Shown here one piece after another: positions 37,001 to 45,518 of a stretch of DNA of 64,000 nucleotides. Source of the DNA: Gottfriedia solisilvae (GTDB lineage: Bacteria; Bacillota; Bacilli; Bacillales; Bacillaceae_G); the NCBI RefSeq assembly GCF_002128405.1, contig NZ_NETJ01000003.1, positions 186,001-250,000 on the forward strand, in the 5' to 3' direction. Position numbers and translations under genes: made by a program. The stretch's first letter is position 1. Each line of letters begins with the position of its first letter. The notes below the pieces were generated by a model. That model saw only the letters and a list, made by a program, of their open reading frames with translations. It made no database searches and had not been told where the DNA came from.

Positions 37001-37993
37001 ATTTCCTTCATTGTCTTTTGGTGCTAACACCCATTCACCTGCTTCAATTAAATCAACATCTGTTCCACCATTTGGAGCAAAGGCTTTAACTGCAATCCAT
37101 TTTGCACCAGGAGCAACACCAATTTGGTTGCTACCATTAGGCTCTGATCCGACCATTGTGCCAACAGTGTGAGTACCATGCTTTATATCATCATATGGAG
37201 CGTCTTTTCCATTTACAGCATCAAACCAGTTTGTTGAATGATTCACCTGTTCTGGTGAATTTGCATCAAAGCCACGATACTTCTCTTTTAATGCAGGATG
37301 ATCCCATTGCACACCAGTATCGATACTTGCTACCACAATACCAGTTCCATCAATTCCCATTTTCCAAACTTGAGGTGCTCCAACTCGTTCCACACCCCAT
37401 TCAACTGTATTAGAATTTACATTTCTATTAGTTGAAATTTTCATAGTTTTTTGAGGTGTAATTAATTGTCTAGTCTCATTTGGAAGAATTTTAGCAACTT
37501 CTGAATATGTAGAAAGCTCCTCCATTACTTTTTTCGATCCTGTAACTGCAATCGAATTGACAATATAGAAAGATTGAAAGCTAGTAACCTCTTTATTTTG
37601 TTTAGCTTTTTCTAAATACTCTAATAATCCACTCTGAGTTTCTAATGCTGTATTTCGTAAGCTAGAAACAATCGCTGAACGGACTAGTAATTCTGTTTTA
37701 GCTGCTGTTTGCTTTTGCATTTTCGCAGTATTTTCTGCATTGAAAGCTACTTTTTTTGAATCTACTTGATCCTTTAATTTTAGTAAAAAGGTAACTTTTT
37801 CATTATCTTTAAATTGCTGAAATAATTTTTTAGCTACTTTACTTTCAGCAGTAACTTGGCTAGTTAAAATGGGTTTACTTGATTCGTTACTATCTAGGGC
37901 AAGTGCATAATTCGGAAGGAATAGGTTGAAAAAGAGAATCATAGATAGTAGGATGCTTAAAATTAACTGACTGACTTTTACATTTTTTCTCAA
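34001..37993 (-). CDS. bpr: Bacillopeptidase F-like secreted subtilisin-family protease
   Basis: A 1330-residue exported S8 protease. Start at TTG (AAGGAGA, then seven T) giving MRKNVKVSQL; the longer frame has no RBS. Signal peptide 1-33, inhibitor-type propeptide to about 190, catalytic D225 (VASIDTGVQWDHP), H272 (KHGTHTVG) and S447 (GTSMATPH). The C-terminal 800 residues hold an immune-inhibitor-A-like MAM-type domain (FKHWYDFNPSG, GWSIDDISL), carboxypeptidase-regulatory-like repeats and Ig-like bacterial repeats near the end. Domain order and size match B. subtilis Bpr. Monocistronic, probably a stationary-phase exoprotease. Confidence 0.92.
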   Translation of the reverse strand: MRKNVKVSQLILSILLSMILFFNLFLPNYALALDSNESSKPILTSQVTAESKVAKKLFQQFKDNEKVTFLLKLKDQVDSKKVAFNAENTAKMQKQTAAKTELLVRSAIVSSLRNTALETQSGLLEYLEKAKQNKEVTSFQSFYIVNSIAVTGSKKVMEELSTYSEVAKILPNETRQLITPQKTMKISTNRNVNSNTVEWGVERVGAPQVWKMGIDGTGIVVASIDTGVQWDHPALKEKYRGFDANSPEQVNHSTNWFDAVNGKDAPYDDIKHGTHTVGTMVGSEPNGSNQIGVAPGAKWIAVKAFAPNGGTDVDLIEAGEWVLAPKDNEGNPHPELAPDIVNNSWGGGAGLDEWYRPMVQSWRAADIFPVFAAGNSGYYGEGTISAPANYPESFAVGATDFENALAPFSSRGPGPYEETKPNVSAPGANIRSAVPTGDYEDGWSGTSMATPHISGVIALVKQANASLSIEQIENLLMDTAIPLSNTEYPNTPNSGFGHGFVNVYNAIKSSHTGSGIIKGVVHGEGIDKTTPTFEHTSPQFIYDRENTAFNVNVQDNISINTVTISYLTENNQWKSITATKSSGDHKNATYEAIIPGSDIKKGQLSYYWKITDYNQNQTTSSTYNVEVKSAITLGYFNNLESTPEGWYSEGKNNDWEYGVSLSEPDKAYSGEKVFGTNLEGAHAFETYSYLYMPPIDLPENKNAYLQFKHWYDFNPSGIDGPDDYGAVLISTDRKNWVSLSKTEPVRDEHLNEDYSSHGWIDREVNLSAYAGKRIYISFYMQGLQTGFDYTDKSGWSIDDISLNESPLFSTQKQAPYKTEIHIKKNVNHNQENVSINQHQTKQLIPLGAQVSVLDSGYSVSTNPADGSYIMNHNAGEFTLRAEAYGFQPKDQLVSIPEDGVIESNFTLNPLGKGEVRGVVKDQETGKPIANATLSLVEDAAIFPVKTDSKGRFTISAFEGNYTLHVFNSNYVIEDIVITIKPNKETNEKIELRKYIGYTGEIGYDDGTEENSIFYPGAINDAFAVKMSLNPGVKKAWLSAGLFKINTERPTPGATKFQVTVYDSSGPNGSPGKKITGPINANARTDGEWTYVDLADKNIIVNGDFYLTYIQSEFPPPGLAVDKSSTFHERNWFLYRGVWTQNTDPYFGNLMIRAITNNSIPFPVIDKPLNNTFTNQSQTEVKGTAIPSSPVIIQNNGKDIATGTSKADGTFSIPIKLKDGSNNITAVSVTKDGKTEPSESVKVTLDQKNPTISIKDIDSVKGFDYIIHGSAKDDYLDSVYVNGQQIDVDSKGIFKHTITLVKGKNSVDIQAKDKAGNIEKKSIEIKVNKFN

Positions 37994-38277
37994 AAAAAAA
38001 TCTCCTTTCAAATACAATATTTTTTTTACACCACATACCAAATGGTGTAAACAATTGCGAAACGCTAATACCTCCTTTTAAAATATTGCAAGACTTGGCT
38101 TAATGTTATTAGCGTTCAGAATTTTTAACAATACAGAATTTTCAATTAATATTATTGATAAATTAAATGATAATGATATTCGTAGATTGATAGAGAAAAA
38201 ACCGTGATTTTTGAACTAAGTATGATTGAGGTACTTGCTAAATTACGGAGAAAGCACTAGTTCTTCGATTAATAGCC

Positions 38278-38425
38278 TTTAGTGTTGCTTTATTACGAAT
38301 GATTTATAAGGTGCGAGAGACTCCAATGGGAGGATCGGGAAGGCTGTGACTTGTAGGCTTGCGGGGGTGAATCAGTTCTGATTTCAACTTCAGGATAGTC
38401 CTTTTCCGTGGGGAGTGACTAGAAA
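38278..38425. repeat. Degenerate copy of a Bacillaceae intergenic repeat
   Basis: The stretch has AAGGTGCGAGAGACTCC, GGGAGGATCGGGAAGG and TTCCGTGGGGAGTGA. The last piece matches the TTTCCGTGGGGCGTGAG core of the tandem repeats near 2.9 kb. It stands in the otherwise gene-free 630 bases between bpr and the amine oxidase gene, where I see only promoter-like AT-rich sequence besides this. Confidence 0.55.
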
Positions 38426-38620
38426 ACGCATGTTTTTAATATAGCTTTACCTTTTCAAAAATAAGTGGATGTAAGTTAATTTTTTGTTAATCAAATATGA
38501 AATGATGATTCGGCAAATCCATGGGAGTCATGCATTAGTACCTAGGGCCCTTAAAATTCTAAATATGGTTAGAAGCGAATAAAATTTAATAAACCAAATT
38601 AACAGAGAGAGTGGGTTCTT

Positions 38621-40084
38621 ATGAGATCAATCAGTAGTCTATCCAATGAACAGTTGATTTCAATCATACGTAATGGATTACCGAAAACCACTACTCCAAA
38701 ACGTATTTCAATTGTTGGTGCAGGATTGTCTGGATTAGTAGCGGCTTCTTTATTAAAGGATTCAGGTCATCAAGTAATCGTATTAGAGGCAAATAATCGA
38801 GTAGGTGGGAGAGTATATACAGAGCGTAAAGCATTTACTCATGATCAATACATGGATTTTGGTGCAATGCGTATCCCTGAAACACATCAACTTGTTATCG
38901 AATATATCAATAAATTTAATTTACCGATAAATAAATTTATTAATACTACAGCTAATGATTTGTTTTATGTGAATGGTGTTAAAACGACAAAAGAGAAATA
39001 TGATCAAAACCCAGATATTTTAGGTTTTCCGGTATCAACTTCTGAAAAAGGCTTAAATTCTGATCAACTTTTAAATTTAGTTATTAACCCGATTATTGAT
39101 TATATTAATCAAAACCCTAAGGTGAACTGGGAAAATATTATAAATAACTATGATCAATATTCTATGGACCAATTTTTAAAATATAACCCGATTGGTGTTT
39201 CATTGTCACAAGGTGCAGTTGAATCAATTAAAGCGAATGTGGGAACAAGAGGTTTTCCGGAATTGGCATTTACAGCGATTTTTAGAGAATTTATGATTTT
39301 TTTCTCCAACCCTACTTTTTATGAAATTACAGGAGGAAATGATCAGCTACCAAAGTCTTTTCTTTCTCAATTAAAGAATCATATTTTTTTTAGGCAGAAG
39401 ATGACAAAAATAGTGCAAGAAAAAAATCAAGTCATCATTCATACCATAAACGAAAATAGTAATGAAACATTTCAAACCTCATCAGATTATGCAATTATTA
39501 CTGTACCATTCTCAGTACTTAACTTTGTAGAAATCTTACCTCATCATTCATTTTCATATAACAAATGGAGGGCGATTAGAACAATTCACTATATGGCTTC
39601 TACAAAGGTTGGATTGCAATTTAATTCGAGATTTTGGGAAAAAGAAGGGATATATGGAGGGATGTCAATTACTGATCTCCCTATAAGATTTTCTTATTAT
39701 CCTAGTAGTGGTTTAGGTTCCGAAGGGCCTGGAATCATTGTAGCCAGCTACACCTGGGAAGATGATGCTTTATACTGGGACAGTTTGTCTGAAAATGAAC
39801 AGATACAGCAAGCTTTAAAAAATTTATCATACTTATTTGGTAATCAAGTATATACAGAATTTATTTCAGGATTCACTTATAGTTGGACACTTGATCCATA
39901 TGCAGCTGGGGCAGTTTCAATGTTAAAACCAGATCAATTGAAGGAACTAGGACCTTATCTAGCTACACCAGAAGGCAGAGTACATTTTTCAGGAGAGCAT
40001 ACATCATCAACCCCTGGGTGGATGCAAGGTGCAATTGAATCTGGTATTCGAGTAGCTTTTGAGATAAATGAATTAATAACTTGA
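38621..40084 (+). CDS. FAD-dependent amine/L-amino-acid oxidase
   Basis: A 487-residue flavoprotein of the monoamine oxidase family. The dinucleotide-binding motif is SIVGAGLSGLVAASLLKDSG (about 30-49), followed by EANNRVGGR, and the FAD-binding C-terminus is VHFSGEHTSSTPGWMQGAIESG. The region before the FAD motif and DFGAMRIPETH are like L-amino-acid oxidases and B. subtilis YobN. It would oxidatively deaminate an amine or L-amino acid with release of hydrogen peroxide. No signal peptide. The RBS (GAGAGTGGG) is modest. Confidence 0.88.
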   Translation: MRSISSLSNEQLISIIRNGLPKTTTPKRISIVGAGLSGLVAASLLKDSGHQVIVLEANNRVGGRVYTERKAFTHDQYMDFGAMRIPETHQLVIEYINKFNLPINKFINTTANDLFYVNGVKTTKEKYDQNPDILGFPVSTSEKGLNSDQLLNLVINPIIDYINQNPKVNWENIINNYDQYSMDQFLKYNPIGVSLSQGAVESIKANVGTRGFPELAFTAIFREFMIFFSNPTFYEITGGNDQLPKSFLSQLKNHIFFRQKMTKIVQEKNQVIIHTINENSNETFQTSSDYAIITVPFSVLNFVEILPHHSFSYNKWRAIRTIHYMASTKVGLQFNSRFWEKEGIYGGMSITDLPIRFSYYPSSGLGSEGPGIIVASYTWEDDALYWDSLSENEQIQQALKNLSYLFGNQVYTEFISGFTYSWTLDPYAAGAVSMLKPDQLKELGPYLATPEGRVHFSGEHTSSTPGWMQGAIESGIRVAFEINELIT

Positions 40085-40188
40085 TGATGAAGAATCTTTA
40101 ATTAATTATCAAATCTACAACTTAAAAGTTATTCTAAATAATGTCTAAAATAATTCTCTTGCTAATTTGTAAATGCAAGCTTAATGAA

Positions 40189-40229
40189 TAGAGGCTATGA
40201 AACTATCCATAGCCTCTTCTTTGTTGTCC
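40189..40229 (+). terminator. Terminator hairpin, left copy of a flanking repeat
   Basis: AGAGGCTATG, 8-base loop, CATAGCCTCT, then TCTTTGTTGTCCC. The same stem and the following GTTGTCC recur at 42577-42619. Confidence 0.8.
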
Positions 40230-40460
40230 CAAAATTTTTACACTTATAAAGAAGTAAAAATATGCGAGGTTATTTCTATGCCCTAAAAAAATAATCTTAA
40301 AATAATCGTAATCTTATCATTACTTAATTCTAGGGCTATTGATTGATAATTTATTATCACGAGAACAGAACAATCCAAACATTTATCTGTGTGATCATTG
40401 GGATACATTTGATATTCATTACAAAACACATGATTTTATTATAGTTTTACCTATTAAAAT

Positions 40461-40807
40461 TCAATGGTTCATATTGACTATTTCTAATAGAATAACATCG
40501 AGCTTATACTTCTGAAAGAAATCAGTTGGTACTACATGATAAACAACACGAGAATTTACTTTAGTTTAAAGGGAATATCTTTTGGTTAAAGTTTCATGTA
40601 ATTCAACGATTTAGTGAAATATTTGCGAGCAATCAGTTAAACGTCGTTTGTCTAATACTCATACTGCTTTAGGATGACCTTCAATTGTAGATTGAAATGG
40701 ACATTCAACGGAGATGAATGTTTCCTGAGGTCAGTTACCTTGCAAATACCATGATTCGTTGGCAAAACATGATCTTGGAACGATATTTTAAATTCATCTG
40801 GATTGAA
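40461..40807 (-). pseudogene. Decayed coding region of unknown identity
   Basis: On the minus strand three protein-like stretches follow in order but in different frames and broken by stops: FNPDEFKISFQDHVLPTN (from 40807), QETFISVECPFQSTIEGH (from 40727) and SRVVYHVVPTDFFQKYKL (from about 40557). The pieces have natural amino-acid composition and a consistent order, as expected from a gene broken by frameshifts and a stop (PKAV, stop, VLDKRR). I do not recognise the family. The remaining gap 40230-40952 shows nothing else. Confidence 0.4.
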
Positions 40808-40952
40808 CCTTTAATGAATAGTAATGCGTGAACTTATTATGGAAAACCAACAGAACTTTTCGCTGCATAACTCCGCACGGCTTTCAAAGTCCCGCACTAG
40901 TTAGCTAGATCAATGACAAACCTAAAAATACAATCAAAAGGAGTTTAACAAC

Positions 40953-42146
40953 ATGACAACAACTACAGAAAAAAACGCTATTCGTCCATTTCATGTCAAT
41001 GTTCCGGAAGAAGAACTGATAGAATTACGCAGACGTATTAACGCTACTAGATGGCCTGAGAAGGAAACGGTATCGGATCAATCACAAGGCACGCAGCTAG
41101 CAACGATTCAGGAACTTGCTCGTTATTGGGCGAATGAATATGACTGGCGTAAGATCGAGGCGAAGATAAACGCCCTGCCTCATTTCATTACCGAGATTGA
41201 TGGTTTAGACATTCATTTTATCCACGTTCGTTCAAAACATGAAGATGCTATGCCAATCATTATTGCGCACGGATGGCCAGGCTCTATCATTGAGCAGATG
41301 AAACTTGTCGAACCACTTACTAATCCTACGGAACATGGTGGAGATGCATCGGATGCTTTCCATGTGGTGATTCCATCGATGCCTGGCTACGGATTCTCGG
41401 GTAAGCCGACTACGACAGGCTGGGATCCTACTCGTATCGCACGTGCTTATGGAGAGTTAATGAATCGACTAGGATACACGAAATATGTGGCGCAGGGTGG
41501 CGATTGGGGTGCGATTGTCGTTGACTTTATGGGCGTTCAGGAACCTGAAGGTCTGATCGGCCTGCATACTAACATGGCAGGCGTGATTCCGCCAGAAGTT
41601 GATGCGGCGATCTGGTCCGGTAACCCGCTGCCACACGGTCTCTCAGAAGATGAGAAGAAAGCGTGCGAGCAAGTTGGCGAAAATAAATTCGCCTACGCAG
41701 GCATGATGGGAACGCGCCCGCAAACGCTGACTGGACTGGTGGATTCGCCTGTCGGTTTGGCAGCCTTTATGCTTGACCACGACTGGAAGAGTCTTGACTT
41801 GATTTCGAGATCTTTTGCTGGAGTGAAAGAGGGCCTAACTAGAGACGACGTTCTTGACAACATTTCGCTTTTCTGGTTTACGAATTCTGGTGTTTCCGCG
41901 TCTCGTCTATACTGGGAGAACAGCAAAGCTGGACATTCCTTCTTCGCCGTCAAAGGCGTCAAACTCCCGGTTGCTGTCAGCGTCTTTCCAGATGAGCTTT
42001 ATGAAGCACCGAAGAGCTGGGTAGAAAAAGCGTACCCTAATCTTATCCACTTCAACAAGCTTCCTAAGGGCGGACACTTCGCAGCATGGGAGCAGCCGGA
42101 GTACATCACTTCTGAACTTCGCACGGCATTTAAGTCACTACGCTAA
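40953..42146 (+). CDS. Epoxide hydrolase (alpha/beta-hydrolase fold, EHN domain)
   Basis: A 397-residue epoxide hydrolase. The N-terminal EHN domain (RPFHVNVPEEELIELRRRI) precedes the alpha/beta core. The HGWPGS oxyanion motif is at 106-111, nucleophile D184 in QGGDWGA, and catalytic H375 in GGHFAAWEQPE. It opens epoxides to vicinal diols. Third-codon positions are noticeably richer in G and C than in the flanking genes from about 41,200 to 42,150, and 42,150-42,450 is also GC-richer, which suggests recent transfer. RBS AAAGGAG. Monocistronic, bounded by two near-identical hairpins. Confidence 0.92.
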   Translation: MTTTTEKNAIRPFHVNVPEEELIELRRRINATRWPEKETVSDQSQGTQLATIQELARYWANEYDWRKIEAKINALPHFITEIDGLDIHFIHVRSKHEDAMPIIIAHGWPGSIIEQMKLVEPLTNPTEHGGDASDAFHVVIPSMPGYGFSGKPTTTGWDPTRIARAYGELMNRLGYTKYVAQGGDWGAIVVDFMGVQEPEGLIGLHTNMAGVIPPEVDAAIWSGNPLPHGLSEDEKKACEQVGENKFAYAGMMGTRPQTLTGLVDSPVGLAAFMLDHDWKSLDLISRSFAGVKEGLTRDDVLDNISLFWFTNSGVSASRLYWENSKAGHSFFAVKGVKLPVAVSVFPDELYEAPKSWVEKAYPNLIHFNKLPKGGHFAAWEQPEYITSELRTAFKSLR

Positions 42147-42576
42147 TCGGAGTCAGTGGATTATGCATTAAAGAAACTCGTAGTCCAACGCCCTTGACTG
42201 CATTATTGGAGATCTAACGTCGATACCCGACAAACAATTTGGATTGTAGAAATAGGCTAAAAGAGCTACCAAGATAGCTGCTCGATATGATACTAATCGT
42301 TTGGCGGCGTACTAGTAACAGAACAAACGGTCACGATCGATTAGTAGTGAGCACATCCGTTTGTGCGATTCCCCCCGCTTGATCGGCGCGTATCTGTGTT
42401 AGTATCGTCTCCAAACGCATAGTAGTTCACGTTCAATCAAACATGGGTATACCGTTTTAGCATGACGAGAACAACTTGCCCAAATCGATAGGCTAAATAA
42501 GTCTTATTGGCAGAGTTTGGAGTATCGGTATGATGGAAGAATCTAAGCTGTGTAGTATTTGAATAAACAATTGTTA

Positions 42577-42619
42577 AAAAGAGGCTATGAATTTTAATCA
42601 TAGCCTCTTTTAGTTGTCC
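42577..42619 (+). terminator. Terminator hairpin, right copy of the flanking repeat
   Basis: AAAAGAGGCTATGA/TCATAGCCTCTTTT, then AGTTGTCC. The stretch 42147-42576 holds no plausible ORF; 42644-42715 could encode a 23-residue fragment (MSVFTITKLQEEGYG) that may be the tail of a lost gene. Confidence 0.8.
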
Positions 42620-42787
42620 ACAAAAAATTACTAACTAATTAAAATGTCAGTATTTACAATTACAAAATTACAAGAAGAAGGTTATGGATATTTAATAGAT
42701 TTTGTTAAAAACTAATAAAAGTTAGATCATATGATGATCTGAATGATTTTAAATGCATTAATCCTATTTCATAAAAAGGAGGAAAGC

Positions 42788-43558
42788 ATGTATAAATTGC
42801 TAATTGTAGACGATGAGCCAATCATACGACAAGGTATTCGAAAGTTTGTTAACTTTGAAGAGTTAACTATAACGGAAGTATATGAAGCTTCAAATGGAAA
42901 TGAAGCATTAAAGAGATTTTATGAATATACGCCTGATATAGTGCTACTGGATATTAATATGCCTAAACTGAATGGCTTAGAGTTTGCAAGAAAAATAAAA
43001 AGTATCAATGAAAATGTATTGATAGCAGTTATTACAGGTTATGATTACTATGAGTATGCGGTAACTGCATTAAAAATTGGAATTGATGATTATATTTTAA
43101 AGCCTGTTTCAAAAAATGATATTCAAGAACTTTTATCTAAATTAGTGAACAAGTTAAAAGTAAGATTGAAAAAGGAAGAAGTGAATCTACTTGTAGAAGG
43201 AATAATAGAAAAAAATACGATAACTGGAGAATATAATTACAAAGATAAAATTATTAAAATAATAGAAGAAAATGAATCAAATCCTTCATTTTCATTACCA
43301 TTTTTAGCTAATGAATTAAATATAAGTACGGGGTATTGTAGTAGTTTATTTAAAGAATTATTTGGAATTTCTTTTAAAGAATTTGTTATAAGAAATCGAT
43401 TAGAAAAAGCAAAGATATTATTATTAAGTTCTGATTTAAAAATATATGAAATTAGCGAAAAAGTCGGATTTGATGAGCCAAATTATTTTAGTACTTCATT
43501 CAAAAAGAGATATGGAGTTTCTCCAAATCAATTTAAAGAAAGAATAAAGGATCAATGA
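42788..43558 (+). CDS. YesN-type response regulator with AraC DNA-binding domain
   Basis: A 256-residue regulator. Receiver 1-120 with the acidic pair DDE (8-10), D55 (VLLDINMPKLNG) and the Lys in LKPVSK. The C-terminal AraC/XylS double helix-turn-helix covers about 155-256 (LANELNISTGYCSSLFKE, IYEISEKVGFDEPNYFSTSF, YGVSPNQFKE). The start follows AAAGGAGGAAAGC; the longer frame is not supported. It overlaps the kinase by four bases. Confidence 0.92.
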   Translation: MYKLLIVDDEPIIRQGIRKFVNFEELTITEVYEASNGNEALKRFYEYTPDIVLLDINMPKLNGLEFARKIKSINENVLIAVITGYDYYEYAVTALKIGIDDYILKPVSKNDIQELLSKLVNKLKVRLKKEEVNLLVEGIIEKNTITGEYNYKDKIIKIIEENESNPSFSLPFLANELNISTGYCSSLFKELFGISFKEFVIRNRLEKAKILLLSSDLKIYEISEKVGFDEPNYFSTSFKKRYGVSPNQFKERIKDQ

Positions 43559-45282
43559 AAAGAAAAAGATTGAAAGTACAAATTGCTTATACCTATATAA
43601 TCATTAGTCTACTTACATTATTGATTATTGGTAGTTTATTGTATTATCTTGTCTCAAATTTAATATTAAAAGAGTCAATTCAATCTACAAAATCATCGGT
43701 TAAAAAAAGTGGGACATATATAGAAATGTACTTAGATAAACTAAAGAATGTTTCTGATTTAATCATTGAGAACAATGAAGTAAAAGACTTTATTAAGAAT
43801 GGAAATAAGAAAAGTGAAATAAATGCTATGCGTTTTCTAAATGTTGTTAAATCCTCCGATTCATACATAAAATCGATTCTAATAGTAAGTAAAGATGGAA
43901 AAGTCCTTTCAAATGAACGGGATTTATCAAAGGATATGAATTCCAATATGATGGAAGAATCTTGGTATGTTTCGGCTATAAAGAGTAATAATACGCCATT
44001 CCATTCATCACTACGCTTGCAGAAATTTCCAATGAAAAAAAATAATTGGGTAATTTCAATGAGTCGTGAAGTAAAAGGGGTAAATAATAAACATTTAGGA
44101 GTATTATTAATTGATATTGAATACAAGGTCATTGAAGATTATTTAAATGAAATATATTTAGGTAAAAAAGGGTTTGCATTTATCTTAAATTCAAAAGAAG
44201 AAGTTGTTTATCATAAAGATCCAACTTATTTTGGGAACAAAAAAAAAAGAGAATACCTAGTTAAAATAAAAGATATGAAAGAAGGCTACACAAGGAGCAA
44301 AAACGTTTTAACTGAGCATTATAAGGTAAAAAATGCTGATTGGTTAATTATAGGAATAAGTTTCTTAGATGAGTTATCCAAATTTAGAAACCAGTTAATT
44401 ATTACGATAATTTTAGTCGGAATTCTAATGCTTTTAATTATTATTATCAGCTCTACATTACTCGCCAATCGAATTACTAAACCAATTTATCGACTTGAAC
44501 ATTTGATGAAGGTTGTAGAAAAAGGTGATTTTAATATAGATTTCACTGAAAGTACAAATGGAAGTATTGAAGTCTTTAGTTTATCAAAACATTTTCACAA
44601 GATGGTTTTAGAAATTAAGAATTTATTAGTTGAAATAGAAGAAAAAGAAAAAAATGTCAGAATACATGAATTAAGTGTGTTGCATAGTCAAATCAATCCA
44701 CATTTTTTATATAACACACTTGATACAATCGTCTGGATGACAGAATTTGAAGAAAAAGAACGTGTTATATCTATAACAAAAGCACTCGCTAAATTTTTTC
44801 AACTTTCGTTGAGTGGAGGAAATGAATTTACTACAATTCAAAATGAAATAGAGCACGTTAAACAGTATTTATTTATTCAGAAAGAAAGATATGGAGAAAA
44901 ATTATCATATTCCATTGACTATAACCCTGCATTAAATGATGTGAAGATTCCTAAAATATTATTACAACCTATTGTCGAAAATGCTATTTATCATGGAATT
45001 CGAGAATCAGATGAGAATGGGGAAATTACGATACGCTTAGAAAAAGATCATAAGGACATTTTATTTTTCATTCAAGATAATGGAATTGGCTTTGATACAA
45101 CCAAATTGAATGCAATTAACAAAATGAAAACAGCAAAACTTGGTGGTATAGGGATATCTAATGTAAATAAGCGAATTAAACTTTACTATGGTGAAAGTTA
45201 TGGAATTAGTATTCAGTCCATTATTGGTAAAGGTACTAAAGTTATGATTCGAATTAAAACCCTAAAAAGTGATTCAATATAA
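43555..45282 (+). CDS. YesM-type sensor histidine kinase
   Basis: A 575-residue kinase. TM1 about 11-33, extracytoplasmic dCache-like sensor 34-275, TM2 about 280-305, HAMP, then the His_kinase (LytS/YesM) domain with the phosphoacceptor in HSQINPHFLYNTLDTIVW and a HATPase domain (DNGIGF, GIGISNVNKRI). YesMN systems normally control and adjoin sugar ABC importers, but here a terminator and germination genes follow, so its target must lie elsewhere. Confidence 0.92.
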   Translation: MKRKRLKVQIAYTYIIISLLTLLIIGSLLYYLVSNLILKESIQSTKSSVKKSGTYIEMYLDKLKNVSDLIIENNEVKDFIKNGNKKSEINAMRFLNVVKSSDSYIKSILIVSKDGKVLSNERDLSKDMNSNMMEESWYVSAIKSNNTPFHSSLRLQKFPMKKNNWVISMSREVKGVNNKHLGVLLIDIEYKVIEDYLNEIYLGKKGFAFILNSKEEVVYHKDPTYFGNKKKREYLVKIKDMKEGYTRSKNVLTEHYKVKNADWLIIGISFLDELSKFRNQLIITIILVGILMLLIIIISSTLLANRITKPIYRLEHLMKVVEKGDFNIDFTESTNGSIEVFSLSKHFHKMVLEIKNLLVEIEEKEKNVRIHELSVLHSQINPHFLYNTLDTIVWMTEFEEKERVISITKALAKFFQLSLSGGNEFTTIQNEIEHVKQYLFIQKERYGEKLSYSIDYNPALNDVKIPKILLQPIVENAIYHGIRESDENGEITIRLEKDHKDILFFIQDNGIGFDTTKLNAINKMKTAKLGGIGISNVNKRIKLYYGESYGISIQSIIGKGTKVMIRIKTLKSDSI

Positions 45283-45350
45283 ATAGTATGAGTTTAAAAC
45301 TACTAAGTTTCGTTAAACAAAAGTTTTATTTAAAAATATAGTAAAGAAGG

Positions 45351-45378
45351 GCAGCAAATCTTAGGATTGCTGCTTTTT
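45351..45378 (+). terminator. Intrinsic terminator of the YesMN-type operon
   Basis: GCAGCAA/TTGCTGC with a 9-base loop and TTTTT. Confidence 0.85.
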
Positions 45379-45518
45379 AATATTAGGAGATAAAAAATTG
45401 ACTAGATATATGAACTTATTGAACTAATCCATCTATTTTGTATAAGTGTCTAAATACATATTTGTAAAATTAATGGTAAATAATACAAATTATACTGTTT
45501 TAAAAGGTAGGTACTAAA

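Noticed and set aside
36718-37413. Several 84-92 residue plus-strand frames inside bpr
   Set aside because: Antisense shadows of a protein whose catalytic motifs are intact on the minus strand.
38169-38183. Possible Fur box (TGATAATGATATTC) upstream of the amine oxidase and bpr
   Set aside because: The left half fits but the right half matches only about half of the consensus, and it is over 400 bases from the nearer downstream start.
40153-42640. Insertion sequence around the epoxide hydrolase
   Set aside because: No transposase, no terminal inverted repeats and no target duplication could be seen; only the repeated hairpin with GTTGTCC.
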